A stretch of 64,000 nucleotides of DNA. Origin: Sphingomonas quercus (GTDB lineage: Bacteria > Pseudomonadota > Alphaproteobacteria > Sphingomonadales > Sphingomonadaceae). The first letter of the stretch is position 1, and every line of letters begins with the position of its first letter. The stretch is taken from assembly GCF_018863195.1 (NCBI RefSeq), contig NZ_JAHKRT010000007.1, positions 124,001 through 188,000 of the forward strand. Direction: 5' to 3'. This document shows, piece after piece, positions 28,536 through 36,091 of this stretch. The translations under genes and the position numbers were made by a program. A model generated the notes under the pieces. That model did not search any database. It was not told the origin of the DNA and worked only from the letters and a program-made list of their open reading frames with translations.

Positions 28536-29702
28536 TCAAGCGAAGCATTTGATGAGGTCGGGGAGCGAGGCGCGGATCGCGGCGAAGCCGTGACCATAAT
28601 TCTCCTCCCGGCTGATGCCGCCGAAATGGATGCCGATGATGCGCCCGCCGTCGGCATCAAGATCGACCAGTGCCGAGCCGGAATTGCCGCCGAGCGTCGA
28701 TGCGTCATGGGAGAGGACCCATTTGCGCCGGTCGCCGGGCAGGGCGCCGGGCATGTCCTCGATGCGGCCGGGCGCCAGCTTCTTGACGCCGAAATCGCCG
28801 TGGAAGACGGAGCTGATCACCGCGCTGGTCTCGAAGCCGGGCGGCGGCACGGCGTCGCCGACCTGCACCAGCGGCCGCGCCGGAAAGCCGATGGCGCAAA
28901 AGGCGCCGCTTTCCGCCAGCCGGTCCGGCCCGGCGTCGAGCGACACGGCGTCGGGAAGCCGGGCGCCGCCGATCCCGGTGCAGCGCAGGACGGCCACGTC
29001 GAGATGGCCGAAATCGACCATGCCTGCGATCGGATCGGGCCCGGCGAAGGGGATGTCGGTGACCCGGGCGGATGGCCTGGCGGGGGCGCCGTCCTCGGCG
29101 AGGAAATCCAGCGTGGTCGCGTCGGGCCAGCGCAGCGTCCAGGTGCCGCGCGGCCCTTCCACGGCGATCGCCTCGGCGACATGGCGATTTGTGATGACGA
29201 GATCGTCGGCGACGACGAAGCCGGTGCCGGCGAAGAACGGCTTTACCGGCACGTTGATCCGCGCCACCGAGCGGATCACCTTCTCGATCGCCGGCCGGAA
29301 CAGCGACAGGGCCGTGCGCCATTCGCCGACCTCCGCGGCGGCGAGATCGATATAGCCGTCGCGGATGGTGAGGCTCGGCCGCGTGCCGTCGGTCAGCACC
29401 ACCGCCTCAAGCGCGACCGCCTCGCGGATGGTGAAGTCGTCGCGGCCGTCGTCGAGCTTGGGCAAGGCCGTCTGCGCACCGGCGACGAGCGCCGCGGCCA
29501 GCTCCGGGTCGGCATTGCGCGCGTCGAGCCCGGCGCGGAGCATCTCCACGCGATCCTCCCGCGGCAGCCCCGGCGCCGCGGCGAGCCCCCGGGAGGGCGC
29601 CGCCGCCTCCAGGCCGAGGCCGGCGCTCCCCCTGGGCTGCCCTGTTCGCGCGAGGCGCGCCGTGCTTCGCGGCACGCGCACCGTTCCATCCATCCAGTGC
29701 AT
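28536..29702 (-). CDS. Trypsin-fold (V8-like) serine protease associated with the gasdermin
   Basis: A 388-aa protein without signal peptide, so cytoplasmic. Residues 1 to about 150 form a domain I cannot assign, with a helical part and TRPSLTIRDGYIDL. The protease domain follows. Its triad is His174 (VITNRHVAEA), Asp235 (GHLDVAVLRC) and Ser341 (STLGGNSGSAL), and it ends with IIGIHFGG. The Thr five residues before the serine and the His of GIH are those that give glutamyl endopeptidases (S1B, V8) a taste for acidic P1 residues. The gene follows the gasdermin gene at once. ATG 29702 has GAGGGG at seven bases; a GTG at 29717, overlapping the gasdermin stop as GTGA, is the alternative. Bacterial gasdermins are activated by such neighbouring proteases. 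Confidence 0.88.
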   Translation of the reverse strand: MHWMDGTVRVPRSTARLARTGQPRGSAGLGLEAAAPSRGLAAAPGLPREDRVEMLRAGLDARNADPELAAALVAGAQTALPKLDDGRDDFTIREAVALEAVVLTDGTRPSLTIRDGYIDLAAAEVGEWRTALSLFRPAIEKVIRSVARINVPVKPFFAGTGFVVADDLVITNRHVAEAIAVEGPRGTWTLRWPDATTLDFLAEDGAPARPSARVTDIPFAGPDPIAGMVDFGHLDVAVLRCTGIGGARLPDAVSLDAGPDRLAESGAFCAIGFPARPLVQVGDAVPPPGFETSAVISSVFHGDFGVKKLAPGRIEDMPGALPGDRRKWVLSHDASTLGGNSGSALVDLDADGGRIIGIHFGGISREENYGHGFAAIRASLPDLIKCFA

Positions 29703-29713
29703 CGGCTTGCCCC

Positions 29714-30520
29714 TCACAGATCGGTTGCGATCAGGCCGCCCTGGTCGAGATAGACATAGCCCTGGGGCCCTTCGCCCAGCGCTGCCTCCAGCGCGATGCT
29801 GCCGGCATCGGCGAGCTTCATCGTGCGATAGCGGCCGTCGTCGAAGATCAGGCGCACCGCCTGAAAGCCGAACACCAGTGGAACCTGTCCCTCGTAAGTG
29901 ACCACGGAACTGCTCGCGCCGCTGCCCGAGACCTTCAGGCTGCCGCCCACCGCGCCCTGGATCACCGGCACGTCGAGGCCGATCGAGTTCTTGTGGTCGT
30001 CCTTGGCGGCGACGTTGATCTTGCTGGATTTCAGGGTCGAGGTGATGACGAACACATCGTCCGAATCCAGCATGTCGCTAATCGCGTGCGCAAAGGGATT
30101 GATGGTCGCGCCTGCAAAAAACTGGTCGAGAAGCGCCGGCTCGGCATTGCTTTCCAGCACCCCGGCGAACTCGAACTGCACGGACCGCGCCTGGGTATAG
30201 CCCGCGTTCAGTGCGAGCGTGGAGCCGCCGAGCGCCGAGATCAGCCCGCCAAGGATGTTGAGCCCGATGCCGATGTCGATATCGGCCGATTTCGTGCCGG
30301 ACACGTTCGGCGCCGGATTGTCGGCGGAAATGGCCGGGACCGGCGCCGCCGGTGCCGGTGTGAACACGGACGTGAGCGAGCCGATGCGCTGCAGCTTGCT
30401 GCCCTTGCGCGCCAGCAGCAGCGTCGGCGTCAGGTCCGCCTTGGGCAACCGGACGACATTATAGCCCATCGCCTTGAGGGCGGTGAGGGCAGGATCCTTG
30501 CAGTTCGGTATCAATCCCAT
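29714..30520 (-). CDS. Bacterial gasdermin (pore-forming cell-death effector)
   Basis: A 268-aa protein matching the bacterial gasdermin family in length and pattern. Cys7, the only cysteine, sits where bacterial gasdermins carry a palmitoylated cysteine. It is followed by DPALTALKAMGYNVVRLPKA, then LLLARKGSKLQRIGSLTSVF, a proline-rich loop (54-72), and alternating hydrophobic beta-hairpin segments (GLNILGGLISALGG, VQFEFAGVL, DVFVITSTLK, PLVFGFQAVRLIFDDG). The last roughly 20-30 residues would be the autoinhibitory tail. Cleavage of the tail by the adjacent protease would let the protein assemble large membrane pores and kill the cell, typically in anti-phage defence. The start has AGGAGA at six bases. 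The family call is from recognition; no search was run. Confidence 0.85.
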   Translation of the reverse strand: MGLIPNCKDPALTALKAMGYNVVRLPKADLTPTLLLARKGSKLQRIGSLTSVFTPAPAAPVPAISADNPAPNVSGTKSADIDIGIGLNILGGLISALGGSTLALNAGYTQARSVQFEFAGVLESNAEPALLDQFFAGATINPFAHAISDMLDSDDVFVITSTLKSSKINVAAKDDHKNSIGLDVPVIQGAVGGSLKVSGSGASSSVVTYEGQVPLVFGFQAVRLIFDDGRYRTMKLADAGSIALEAALGEGPQGYVYLDQGGLIATDL

Positions 30521-30577
30521 GTCCGTCTCCTGGAATAGGCCGGCCGGAAAGCCGGCGGCGAGAAAGTTGAGGGGGCG

Positions 30578-32110
30578 TCAGCGCGATGCCGGCATCGGTC
30601 GGAACGGCAGCACGCGCCCCGGCGCCGCCTCCAGCGCGCCGCCGGCGAACAGATGATCCCGCACCGCCGGGAAGACGATGTCGGTGCGGGCGATGACGAA
30701 GGCGGCATGGCCTATGGCGCCGCCCGGTCCCTCCGCGCGCAGATCGAGCCGGATGGCGCCGTCGTCGCGCAGCTCGGCGGTGCCGATCGGCGCTGCCGGG
30801 TCGGGCTCGGCGACGGCGAGCGGCGATTCGAGCACCGGCCCGGCGGCAAGCGGCGCCGCCTCCCAATAGCCGAACAGATTGGGCCAGTCGCCGTGCAGCG
30901 CTGCGGACTCGACGCAGAAGCGCGCGCCGCTCTCGGCGAAGGTCTCCTCCAGTCCGGCATCGCCCGGCTGCGATTCATAGACGCCGAGCCGGGCCAGATC
31001 GCCGTCGCGGGCCGTCTGGAAGCCGGCGGCGCGGATCACCTGATGTCGGCCGCTATAGTCATGGCCGTGCAGCGATTCATGCACGACCAGCGACGCCGAA
31101 CCATGTTTGCCCGACGCCGCGGTGGGCACCACCCGCTCGCCCGCCGGCCCGGCGATGGTCGCGATCACCACCCGCTTGCGGTCGTCCAGATAGGTGCCGG
31201 GCACGTCGTCCCAGGTGCGCCCGGTATTCTCCCAGCCGCGCGGCACGACGCCGCGCAGCCCGGTCTCGAAATCGGTGACCGCTTCGCGGCAGGCGATGAT
31301 GCGGATGCCCAGGTCCTCGAACCGCGCCATCACCGCATCGGGAAGGGACGCCGCCTCGCGGGCGACCGCTTCCAGATCCTCGCCGGTGCCGCTGCCGCCG
31401 GTGACGACCAGCAGCCGGGCGCGGGCGATGCGCTCCGCCGGGGCGTCGAGCGCGCCCTCCACGGCCGCCCGCACCGTGTCGCGGGCATCGGCCAGCGCCT
31501 CGATCTCGGCGAGGTTGAGGCCGTGGCCGACGATCGCCTCGCTGTCGGCGACCAGCGTCGCGGCATCCGCATCGCCCGGCTGGCGCATTGCCTCCAGCGC
31601 GCCTTCCAGCGCCACGCCCGGCGCGTTCCAGCGCGGGCCGAAGCGGTAGACGGCGTAGAACATGATCTTCGCCTGTACCGCCGACACGCCGCTGCACCGC
31701 ATGGCATCGTGGAACATGCGGTGCGTATCCCGCCACGGGCGCGATCTGGCGTCGCAATAATGATCGTGGACGATCGAGGCGTTGAGATACCGGCCCTCGA
31801 ACGGCCCGCCGATCAGCGACCAGAAGACGCGCGGGATCGAGGCCCCGTCGAGGGCCGAGCCGAGCGGCACCGGCCAGGCGCTGCCGTCGGGCCGCGTGTA
31901 GGAAATGGGCGCGAGCAGCGTTGCGTTGCGCCCCTCGTCGGAGAACTCGACCCTGGACGGCAGCCCGTCATAATGGCCGAAGCCGGGCGCTGGAGCGGCG
32001 CCCTCCAGCCCGATCGCGGGCGTGGCCTGCGTGAACAGGTCGCCGATCGCCTGGATGGCGGCGGCGAGATCGGAACAGGTACGCACCGGAGACAGGGATG
32101 TGATCGGCAT
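30578..32110 (-). CDS. DUF1353-like / HExxH metallopeptidase protein, first gene of the gasdermin operon
   Basis: A 510-aa protein without signal peptide. Residues about 65-165 resemble DUF1353 (DGASIPRVFWSLIGGPF, then IVHDHYC and MFYAVYRFGPRW). Residues about 235-400 look like a zinc peptidase: the HExxH motif is His344-Glu345-Ser-Leu-His348 in VVHESLHGHDY, and 40 residues later comes Glu389-Thr-Phe-Ala-Glu393. HExxH followed by ExFAE is the pattern of lethal-factor-like gluzincins. The C-terminal part (about 430-510) looks like a beta-rich domain. AGAGGA precedes the ATG by seven bases. It is 57 bases upstream of the gasdermin on the same strand. A role as phage sensor, second activating protease or accessory toxin is inference. 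Confidence 0.7.
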   Translation of the reverse strand: MPITSLSPVRTCSDLAAAIQAIGDLFTQATPAIGLEGAAPAPGFGHYDGLPSRVEFSDEGRNATLLAPISYTRPDGSAWPVPLGSALDGASIPRVFWSLIGGPFEGRYLNASIVHDHYCDARSRPWRDTHRMFHDAMRCSGVSAVQAKIMFYAVYRFGPRWNAPGVALEGALEAMRQPGDADAATLVADSEAIVGHGLNLAEIEALADARDTVRAAVEGALDAPAERIARARLLVVTGGSGTGEDLEAVAREAASLPDAVMARFEDLGIRIIACREAVTDFETGLRGVVPRGWENTGRTWDDVPGTYLDDRKRVVIATIAGPAGERVVPTAASGKHGSASLVVHESLHGHDYSGRHQVIRAAGFQTARDGDLARLGVYESQPGDAGLEETFAESGARFCVESAALHGDWPNLFGYWEAAPLAAGPVLESPLAVAEPDPAAPIGTAELRDDGAIRLDLRAEGPGGAIGHAAFVIARTDIVFPAVRDHLFAGGALEAAPGRVLPFRPMPASR

Positions 32111-32144
32111 AGTCGATCCTCTTTCCCCGGAGCATCGCTATTGC

Positions 32145-32159
32145 CCGGATGCTATCCGG
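32145..32159. promoter_or_regulatory. Inverted repeat upstream of the gasdermin operon
   Basis: A perfect CCGGAT-GCT-ATCCGG palindrome lies in the 85-base gap between the hydrolase-OsmC stop and the first gene of the gasdermin operon, 35 bases before its ATG. No T-run follows on either strand, so an operator is as likely as a terminator. Confidence 0.3.
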
Positions 32160-32195
32160 TTTCGCGGTCGCCGCAAAGCCGTCATTTGCGCGATC

Positions 32196-33458
32196 TCAGC
32201 CGCCCGGGTGTTCCATCATCCGTGCCATTTCCTCGGCGTGCGCCTCGATGCGCTCGGCCTGGGCAGGCGGGTCGCCGAGGCGGGTCATCACCCGCGATCC
32301 CTTCTCGAGCGTGCGGTGGACCGGGCAGCGATCGGCGATCTCCAGAAGCCGCGCGCGCTGCGCTGCGTCGAGCGCGCCGTCGACGGCGATGCGGCGGGTG
32401 AACAGGTCGGCAGGCTCCACGCCCGCCTCGCGGACATGCCCGACCGCGGTCTGGATGCGGTTGACCGGCCAGCCCTTGCCGTCGGCATAGAGCCGCAGTG
32501 TCATCGTCGTGCAGGCGCCGAGCGCGGCCGACAGCAGGTCATAGGGCGTCGGCCCCGATCCCATCCCGCCGACGCTGACCGGTTCGTCGGCCAGGAAACG
32601 CAGACCGCCGGCGCGGATCGCGACCTGGTAACGTCCCTCGCGCGTTTCCTCGGCGACGACGTCCTGCGCGTCGAAGCCTTCGCGGGTTTGCTCCAGCGGC
32701 GGCAGATAGCGGCTTGCCCACGCCGCGATCAGGCCGGCGGCGTAGCGCGCATCCTCGGCGCCCGACAGGAGGTGATCGGCATTGTCCAGAGAAATGAAGC
32801 TCTTGGGATGGCGCGCTGCCATGAAGATGCGGGTGGCGTTGTCGATGCCGACCACGTCATCCTGCGGAGCGTGGAGGATGAGCAGCGGCCGGTGCAGCGC
32901 GGCGATGCGAGCGCCCTGATCGTGGCTGCGCAAATCGTCCAGAAACTGTCGCCCTACGGCAAAGGTGCGGCCTGCCAGCGGCACCTTCGCCATGCCGTCG
33001 CGTGCGATCGCCTCGAGGCTGTCCGGCGCGAAATGATGGAGGACGTGGGCGACATCAAACGGCGCGGCGATCGTCGCCACCGCCTTGATCTGCTCCAACT
33101 GACCCGCAGCGGCGAGTACGGCGGCGCCGCCAAAACTGTGCCCGATCAACAGGCTGGGCGTCATTCCTGATGCGGTCATCGAAGTGACGGCGGCGACGAG
33201 GTCGGCGACATTGGTGGCGAAGCTGGTTTCGGCGAACTCGCCCTCGCTGTCCCCGAGTCCGGCGAAATCAAAGCGCAGCACGCCGATGCCCTGCGCCGCC
33301 AGAGCGCGGGCGATGCGCACCGCGGCGATATTGTCCTTCCCGCAGGTGAGGCAGTGGGCGAACACCGCCCAGGCGCGCGGCAGCCCTTCCGGCATCTCGA
33401 CACGGCCGGACAATGGCATGAGGGTGCTGCCGGTGAATTCCAGGCTGCGGGTTGGCAT
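32196..33458 (-). CDS. Bifunctional alpha/beta-hydrolase / OsmC fusion protein
   Basis: A 420-aa two-domain protein. Residues 1 to about 255 form an alpha/beta hydrolase with the nucleophile elbow GHSFGG and a late Asp-His pair (HAPQDDVVG, NADHLLSG). The rest is an OsmC-type domain with GPTPYDLLSAALGACTTMTL, containing the redox cysteine, and the second cysteine in RCPVHRTLEK. OsmC domains reduce organic hydroperoxides with a cysteine pair; the hydrolase may release acyl or peroxy-ester groups. It leads a minus-strand set with another OsmC and a pirin gene. Confidence 0.9.
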   Translation of the reverse strand: MPTRSLEFTGSTLMPLSGRVEMPEGLPRAWAVFAHCLTCGKDNIAAVRIARALAAQGIGVLRFDFAGLGDSEGEFAETSFATNVADLVAAVTSMTASGMTPSLLIGHSFGGAAVLAAAGQLEQIKAVATIAAPFDVAHVLHHFAPDSLEAIARDGMAKVPLAGRTFAVGRQFLDDLRSHDQGARIAALHRPLLILHAPQDDVVGIDNATRIFMAARHPKSFISLDNADHLLSGAEDARYAAGLIAAWASRYLPPLEQTREGFDAQDVVAEETREGRYQVAIRAGGLRFLADEPVSVGGMGSGPTPYDLLSAALGACTTMTLRLYADGKGWPVNRIQTAVGHVREAGVEPADLFTRRIAVDGALDAAQRARLLEIADRCPVHRTLEKGSRVMTRLGDPPAQAERIEAHAEEMARMMEHPGG

Positions 33459-33483
33459 TGCCGGTCTCTCCTCGGAAATCGTC

Positions 33484-33870
33484 TCAGGCGAGCTGGGTGT
33501 GGATGGGAAGGCCGGACTTGAGCGTCAGGGTCACCGGCGTGCGCTCCGCGATATCGGCGAGGCGGGCGCGCTGCTCCTCGCTGAGTGCGCCGGCGGGGCG
33601 TAGCGTCCGCTCGATACGCATGTCCTCGCCGGCGCGGACGATGCGCAGGCTCACATCCAGCGACTCCAGCGGCCATTCCTTGCGATCGGCATACATGCGC
33701 AGCGTGATCGCGGTGCAGGCGCCGAGCGCGGAGAGCAGCAAGTCATAGGGAGCCGGCCCGGCATCGCCGCCGCCGACACGCTGCGGTTCGTCGGCGGTGA
33801 TCGGATGGCCCGATACCTCGATGGTCGTGCGATAGCGGTCGCGCCCGATATGGGCGGTGGCGTGGGTCAT
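33484..33870 (-). CDS. OsmC family protein
   Basis: A stand-alone OsmC-domain protein of 128 aa, closely similar in layout to the C-terminal half of the fusion encoded next. [20 protein letters not shown] holds the first conserved cysteine. At the position of the second cysteine this protein reads ERTPVTLTL, so the RCPVH-type cysteine is missing and classic two-cysteine peroxidase activity is doubtful. ATG 33870 was chosen because OsmC homology begins right after it. It overlaps no neighbour and lies 13 bases after the pirin stop. Confidence 0.85.
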   Translation of the reverse strand: MTHATAHIGRDRYRTTIEVSGHPITADEPQRVGGGDAGPAPYDLLLSALGACTAITLRMYADRKEWPLESLDVSLRIVRAGEDMRIERTLRPAGALSEEQRARLADIAERTPVTLTLKSGLPIHTQLA

Positions 33871-33883
33871 GGCGAGGCTCCTT

Positions 33884-34804
33884 TCAGGGATAGCGGACCG
33901 GCCGGGGATCGTCGGGAAGGGGAATGAACTCGCTCTCCTCCGGCACCGGCGCAAAGCGTTGCCCGCGCCAATCCTCCTTCGCCTGTTCGATCCGATCGGC
34001 AGAAGATGACACGAAGTTCCAGTAAATATGCCTTTTTTCCGGGAAAGGCTCGCCGCCTGCAAGCATCAGCCGGGTCGGACCCTTGGCGCGGACGACGATC
34101 TCGGCGCCGGGTTTGAACACGACCAGCTCATGTTCGGTGAAGCTGCCGGCCTGGCCCTCCACCTCGATCGCGCCGGACACCACATAAATGGCCCGCTCCA
34201 CATGCTCGGCCCTGAGCTGGTAACGTGCCCCGTCGACGAGCAGGATCTCGGCATAGACCATGTCCGAGAAGGTCTTCACCGGCGAGACCAGCCCGTCGGA
34301 GCGGCCCGCGACGAGGGTCAGGGTAACCCCGTCCGCGTCCAGCTTCGGAATTTCGCTTTCCTTGTAGTGCGAGAAACTTGGGTCAGATTCCTCATAAGCC
34401 GTAGGAAGCGCGACCCAGGTCTGCAGTCCGTGCAGCGGGCCGCCCGCAGCGCGCAGCTCCGGCCCGGTGCGCTCGGAATGGACGATGCCGGAGCCTGCGG
34501 TCATCCAGTTCACTTCACCCGGGCGGATCGACTGGACCGAGCCCACCGAATCCCGGTGCATGATCTCGCCTTCGATAAGATAGGTGACGGTGGCGAGCCC
34601 GATATGCGGGTGCGGGCGGACGTCCAGTCCATCGCCGCTGTTGAAGGCGGACGGGCCCATATGGTCGAAGAAGATGAACGGCCCGACCATGCGGCGATGC
34701 GCGGATGGCAGCGCGCGCCGCACGCTGAACCCGTCGCCGAGGTCGCGCACCGGCGGCAGGATGACGAGGTCGACGCCGTCGACGTCGCTGGAGCGGAGGG
34801 TCAT
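33884..34804 (-). CDS. Pirin family protein
   Basis: A bicupin of 306 aa. The iron-binding residues of pirins are visible: the His pair in [15 protein letters not shown] and the His/Glu in [10 protein letters not shown]. The C-terminal cupin carries [11 protein letters not shown] and ends with [16 protein letters not shown], typical of pirin_C. Pirins can act as quercetin dioxygenases or as redox-sensing partners of regulators. Start ATG 34804 follows AGGAG (minus strand) at about seven bases. Confidence 0.9.
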   Translation of the reverse strand: MTLRSSDVDGVDLVILPPVRDLGDGFSVRRALPSAHRRMVGPFIFFDHMGPSAFNSGDGLDVRPHPHIGLATVTYLIEGEIMHRDSVGSVQSIRPGEVNWMTAGSGIVHSERTGPELRAAGGPLHGLQTWVALPTAYEESDPSFSHYKESEIPKLDADGVTLTLVAGRSDGLVSPVKTFSDMVYAEILLVDGARYQLRAEHVERAIYVVSGAIEVEGQAGSFTEHELVVFKPGAEIVVRAKGPTRLMLAGGEPFPEKRHIYWNFVSSSADRIEQAKEDWRGQRFAPVPEESEFIPLPDDPRPVRYP

Positions 34805-34854
34805 GCTGGCAACTCCTGGGTCGGGTCGCGCCACTGTCGCAGGGTGGGGCGAGA

Positions 34855-34900
34855 AAGAAAAGTTGGTGCCGCCGGGCGGAGGGGAGAGGCCCGGCGGCAC
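34855..34900 (-). terminator. Rho-independent terminator after the second pirin gene
   Basis: An 11-bp perfect stem (34866-34876 with 34890-34900) is followed on the minus strand by CAACTTTTCTTTC. It lies 65 bases after the 34965-35663 stop, so the two pirin genes are probably separate transcription units. Confidence 0.75.
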
Positions 34901-34964
34901 ACTGGACCGGCAGATCGCGGAGAGGGGGGCCACGCGATCGATGTTGCCGGTCCGAGGCAGTGGT

Positions 34965-35663
34965 TCAGGCGGCGTCGACCAGCACGATCTCGCTATCTTC
35001 GAGCGCGGTCACCGTGATCGTGTCGACCTCGCTGATCGCGGCGCCATCGCGGGCGTTGATCCGCTGGCCGTCAATCTCGATGGCGCCGGTGGCCGGCACC
35101 AGGTAGCCGCGCCGATCCCGGCCGAGCGGATACTCCGCCGTCTCGCCGGCCTTCAGCGTCGCGCCGACCACCCGCGCATCGGTGCGGATCGGCAGCGCGT
35201 CATCGTCGTTGGCGAAGCCCGAAGCGAGCACGACGAACTGGCCGGCGCGATCGCCCTTGGGGAAAGGCTTGGCGCCCCAGCTGGGCTTTTCGCCGGTGCG
35301 CGTCGGCAGGATCCAGATCTGGAAGATCCGGGTCGTCACGTCCTCCATATTATACTCCGCATGGGCGATGCCGGTGCCGGCCGACATCACCTGCACGTCG
35401 CCGGCTTCTGTACGGCCCTTGTTGCCGAGATTGTCCTGATGGGTGATCGCGCCCTCGCGGACATAGGTGATGATCTCCATGTCGCGATGCGGATGCGGCG
35501 GAAAGCCCGACTGCGGCGCGATCGTGTCGTCGTTCCAGACGCGCAGATTGCCCCAGTTGGTGCGGGCGGGATCGTGATAATTGGCGAAGGAGAAATGATG
35601 CTTGGCATCGAGCCAGCCGTGGTTCGCGCCGCCAAGGGAGGCGAAGGGACGAAGTTCGATCAT
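34965..35663 (-). CDS. Pirin family protein, YhhW (quercetin dioxygenase-like) type
   Basis: A 232-aa bicupin of the short YhhW type. The N-terminal cupin has the metal ligands in PPHPHRDMEIITYV and GTGIAHAEYN. E. coli YhhW, of the same length, shows quercetinase activity in vitro; the physiological substrate is unknown. The gene follows the small unknown gene by 33 bases, and both are divergent from the LysR gene at 36092. Confidence 0.9.
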   Translation of the reverse strand: MIELRPFASLGGANHGWLDAKHHFSFANYHDPARTNWGNLRVWNDDTIAPQSGFPPHPHRDMEIITYVREGAITHQDNLGNKGRTEAGDVQVMSAGTGIAHAEYNMEDVTTRIFQIWILPTRTGEKPSWGAKPFPKGDRAGQFVVLASGFANDDDALPIRTDARVVGATLKAGETAEYPLGRDRRGYLVPATGAIEIDGQRINARDGAAISEVDTITVTALEDSEIVLVDAA

Positions 35664-35696
35664 GTCGCGGTTCCTTTCGGTGAGGTCGGAGGAAGG

Positions 35697-35996
35697 TCAG
35701 GCGGCGAGCAGCGCGATCGCGCGCACCTGCGCCGGATTGTAGCCCTGGTCGATCAGCGCCGGGACGAGGCTCTCCGCCGGCTTGCGGCTGCGGCGCGTGT
35801 CACAGACGAACAGGCGCAGTGCCTCCAGCCGGGGATCGGCCAGCGGCTTCGGCCGCTCGATGCCGGTCAGCGCGGCGAAGATGCGCCCGAGCCGGCCCGG
35901 CTCGCCGCTGGCGCAGCCGCAATTGGCGGCGTCGTTGATGGCGACGGTAACGGCCTTCCACTCGGTCTGGCTCAGCGCGGGAATGTCCTGGTTCAT
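35697..35996 (-). CDS. Unknown 99-aa protein divergent from a LysR regulator
   Basis: I do not recognise this family. The protein is soluble, with a compact cysteine cluster NCGCASGEPGR near residue 26 and another Cys in LRLFVCDTRR, and a C-terminal helical hairpin ESLVPALIDQGYNPAQVRAIALL. The CGC cluster could be a redox or metal site, which is inference. It is the first gene transcribed from the divergent promoter shared with the LysR gene, followed by the YhhW pirin, so it probably belongs to the same redox response. Confidence 0.65.
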   Translation of the reverse strand: MNQDIPALSQTEWKAVTVAINDAANCGCASGEPGRLGRIFAALTGIERPKPLADPRLEALRLFVCDTRRSRKPAESLVPALIDQGYNPAQVRAIALLAA

Positions 35997-36091
35997 CTCG
36001 ACCCTCCTTCGATCTGTCCCGTCCCAGATAGTCGCGCTGGACTTGCGTGCTCAGCCGGATAAATTCTGGGTGAACGTTCGAGGAAGTTGAA

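Noticed and set aside
30653-32401. Plus-strand open frame of 582 codons opposite the metallopeptidase-like gene
   Set aside because: Arg-rich shadow sequence; the minus frame carries the DUF1353-like and HExxH motifs and a good ribosome site.
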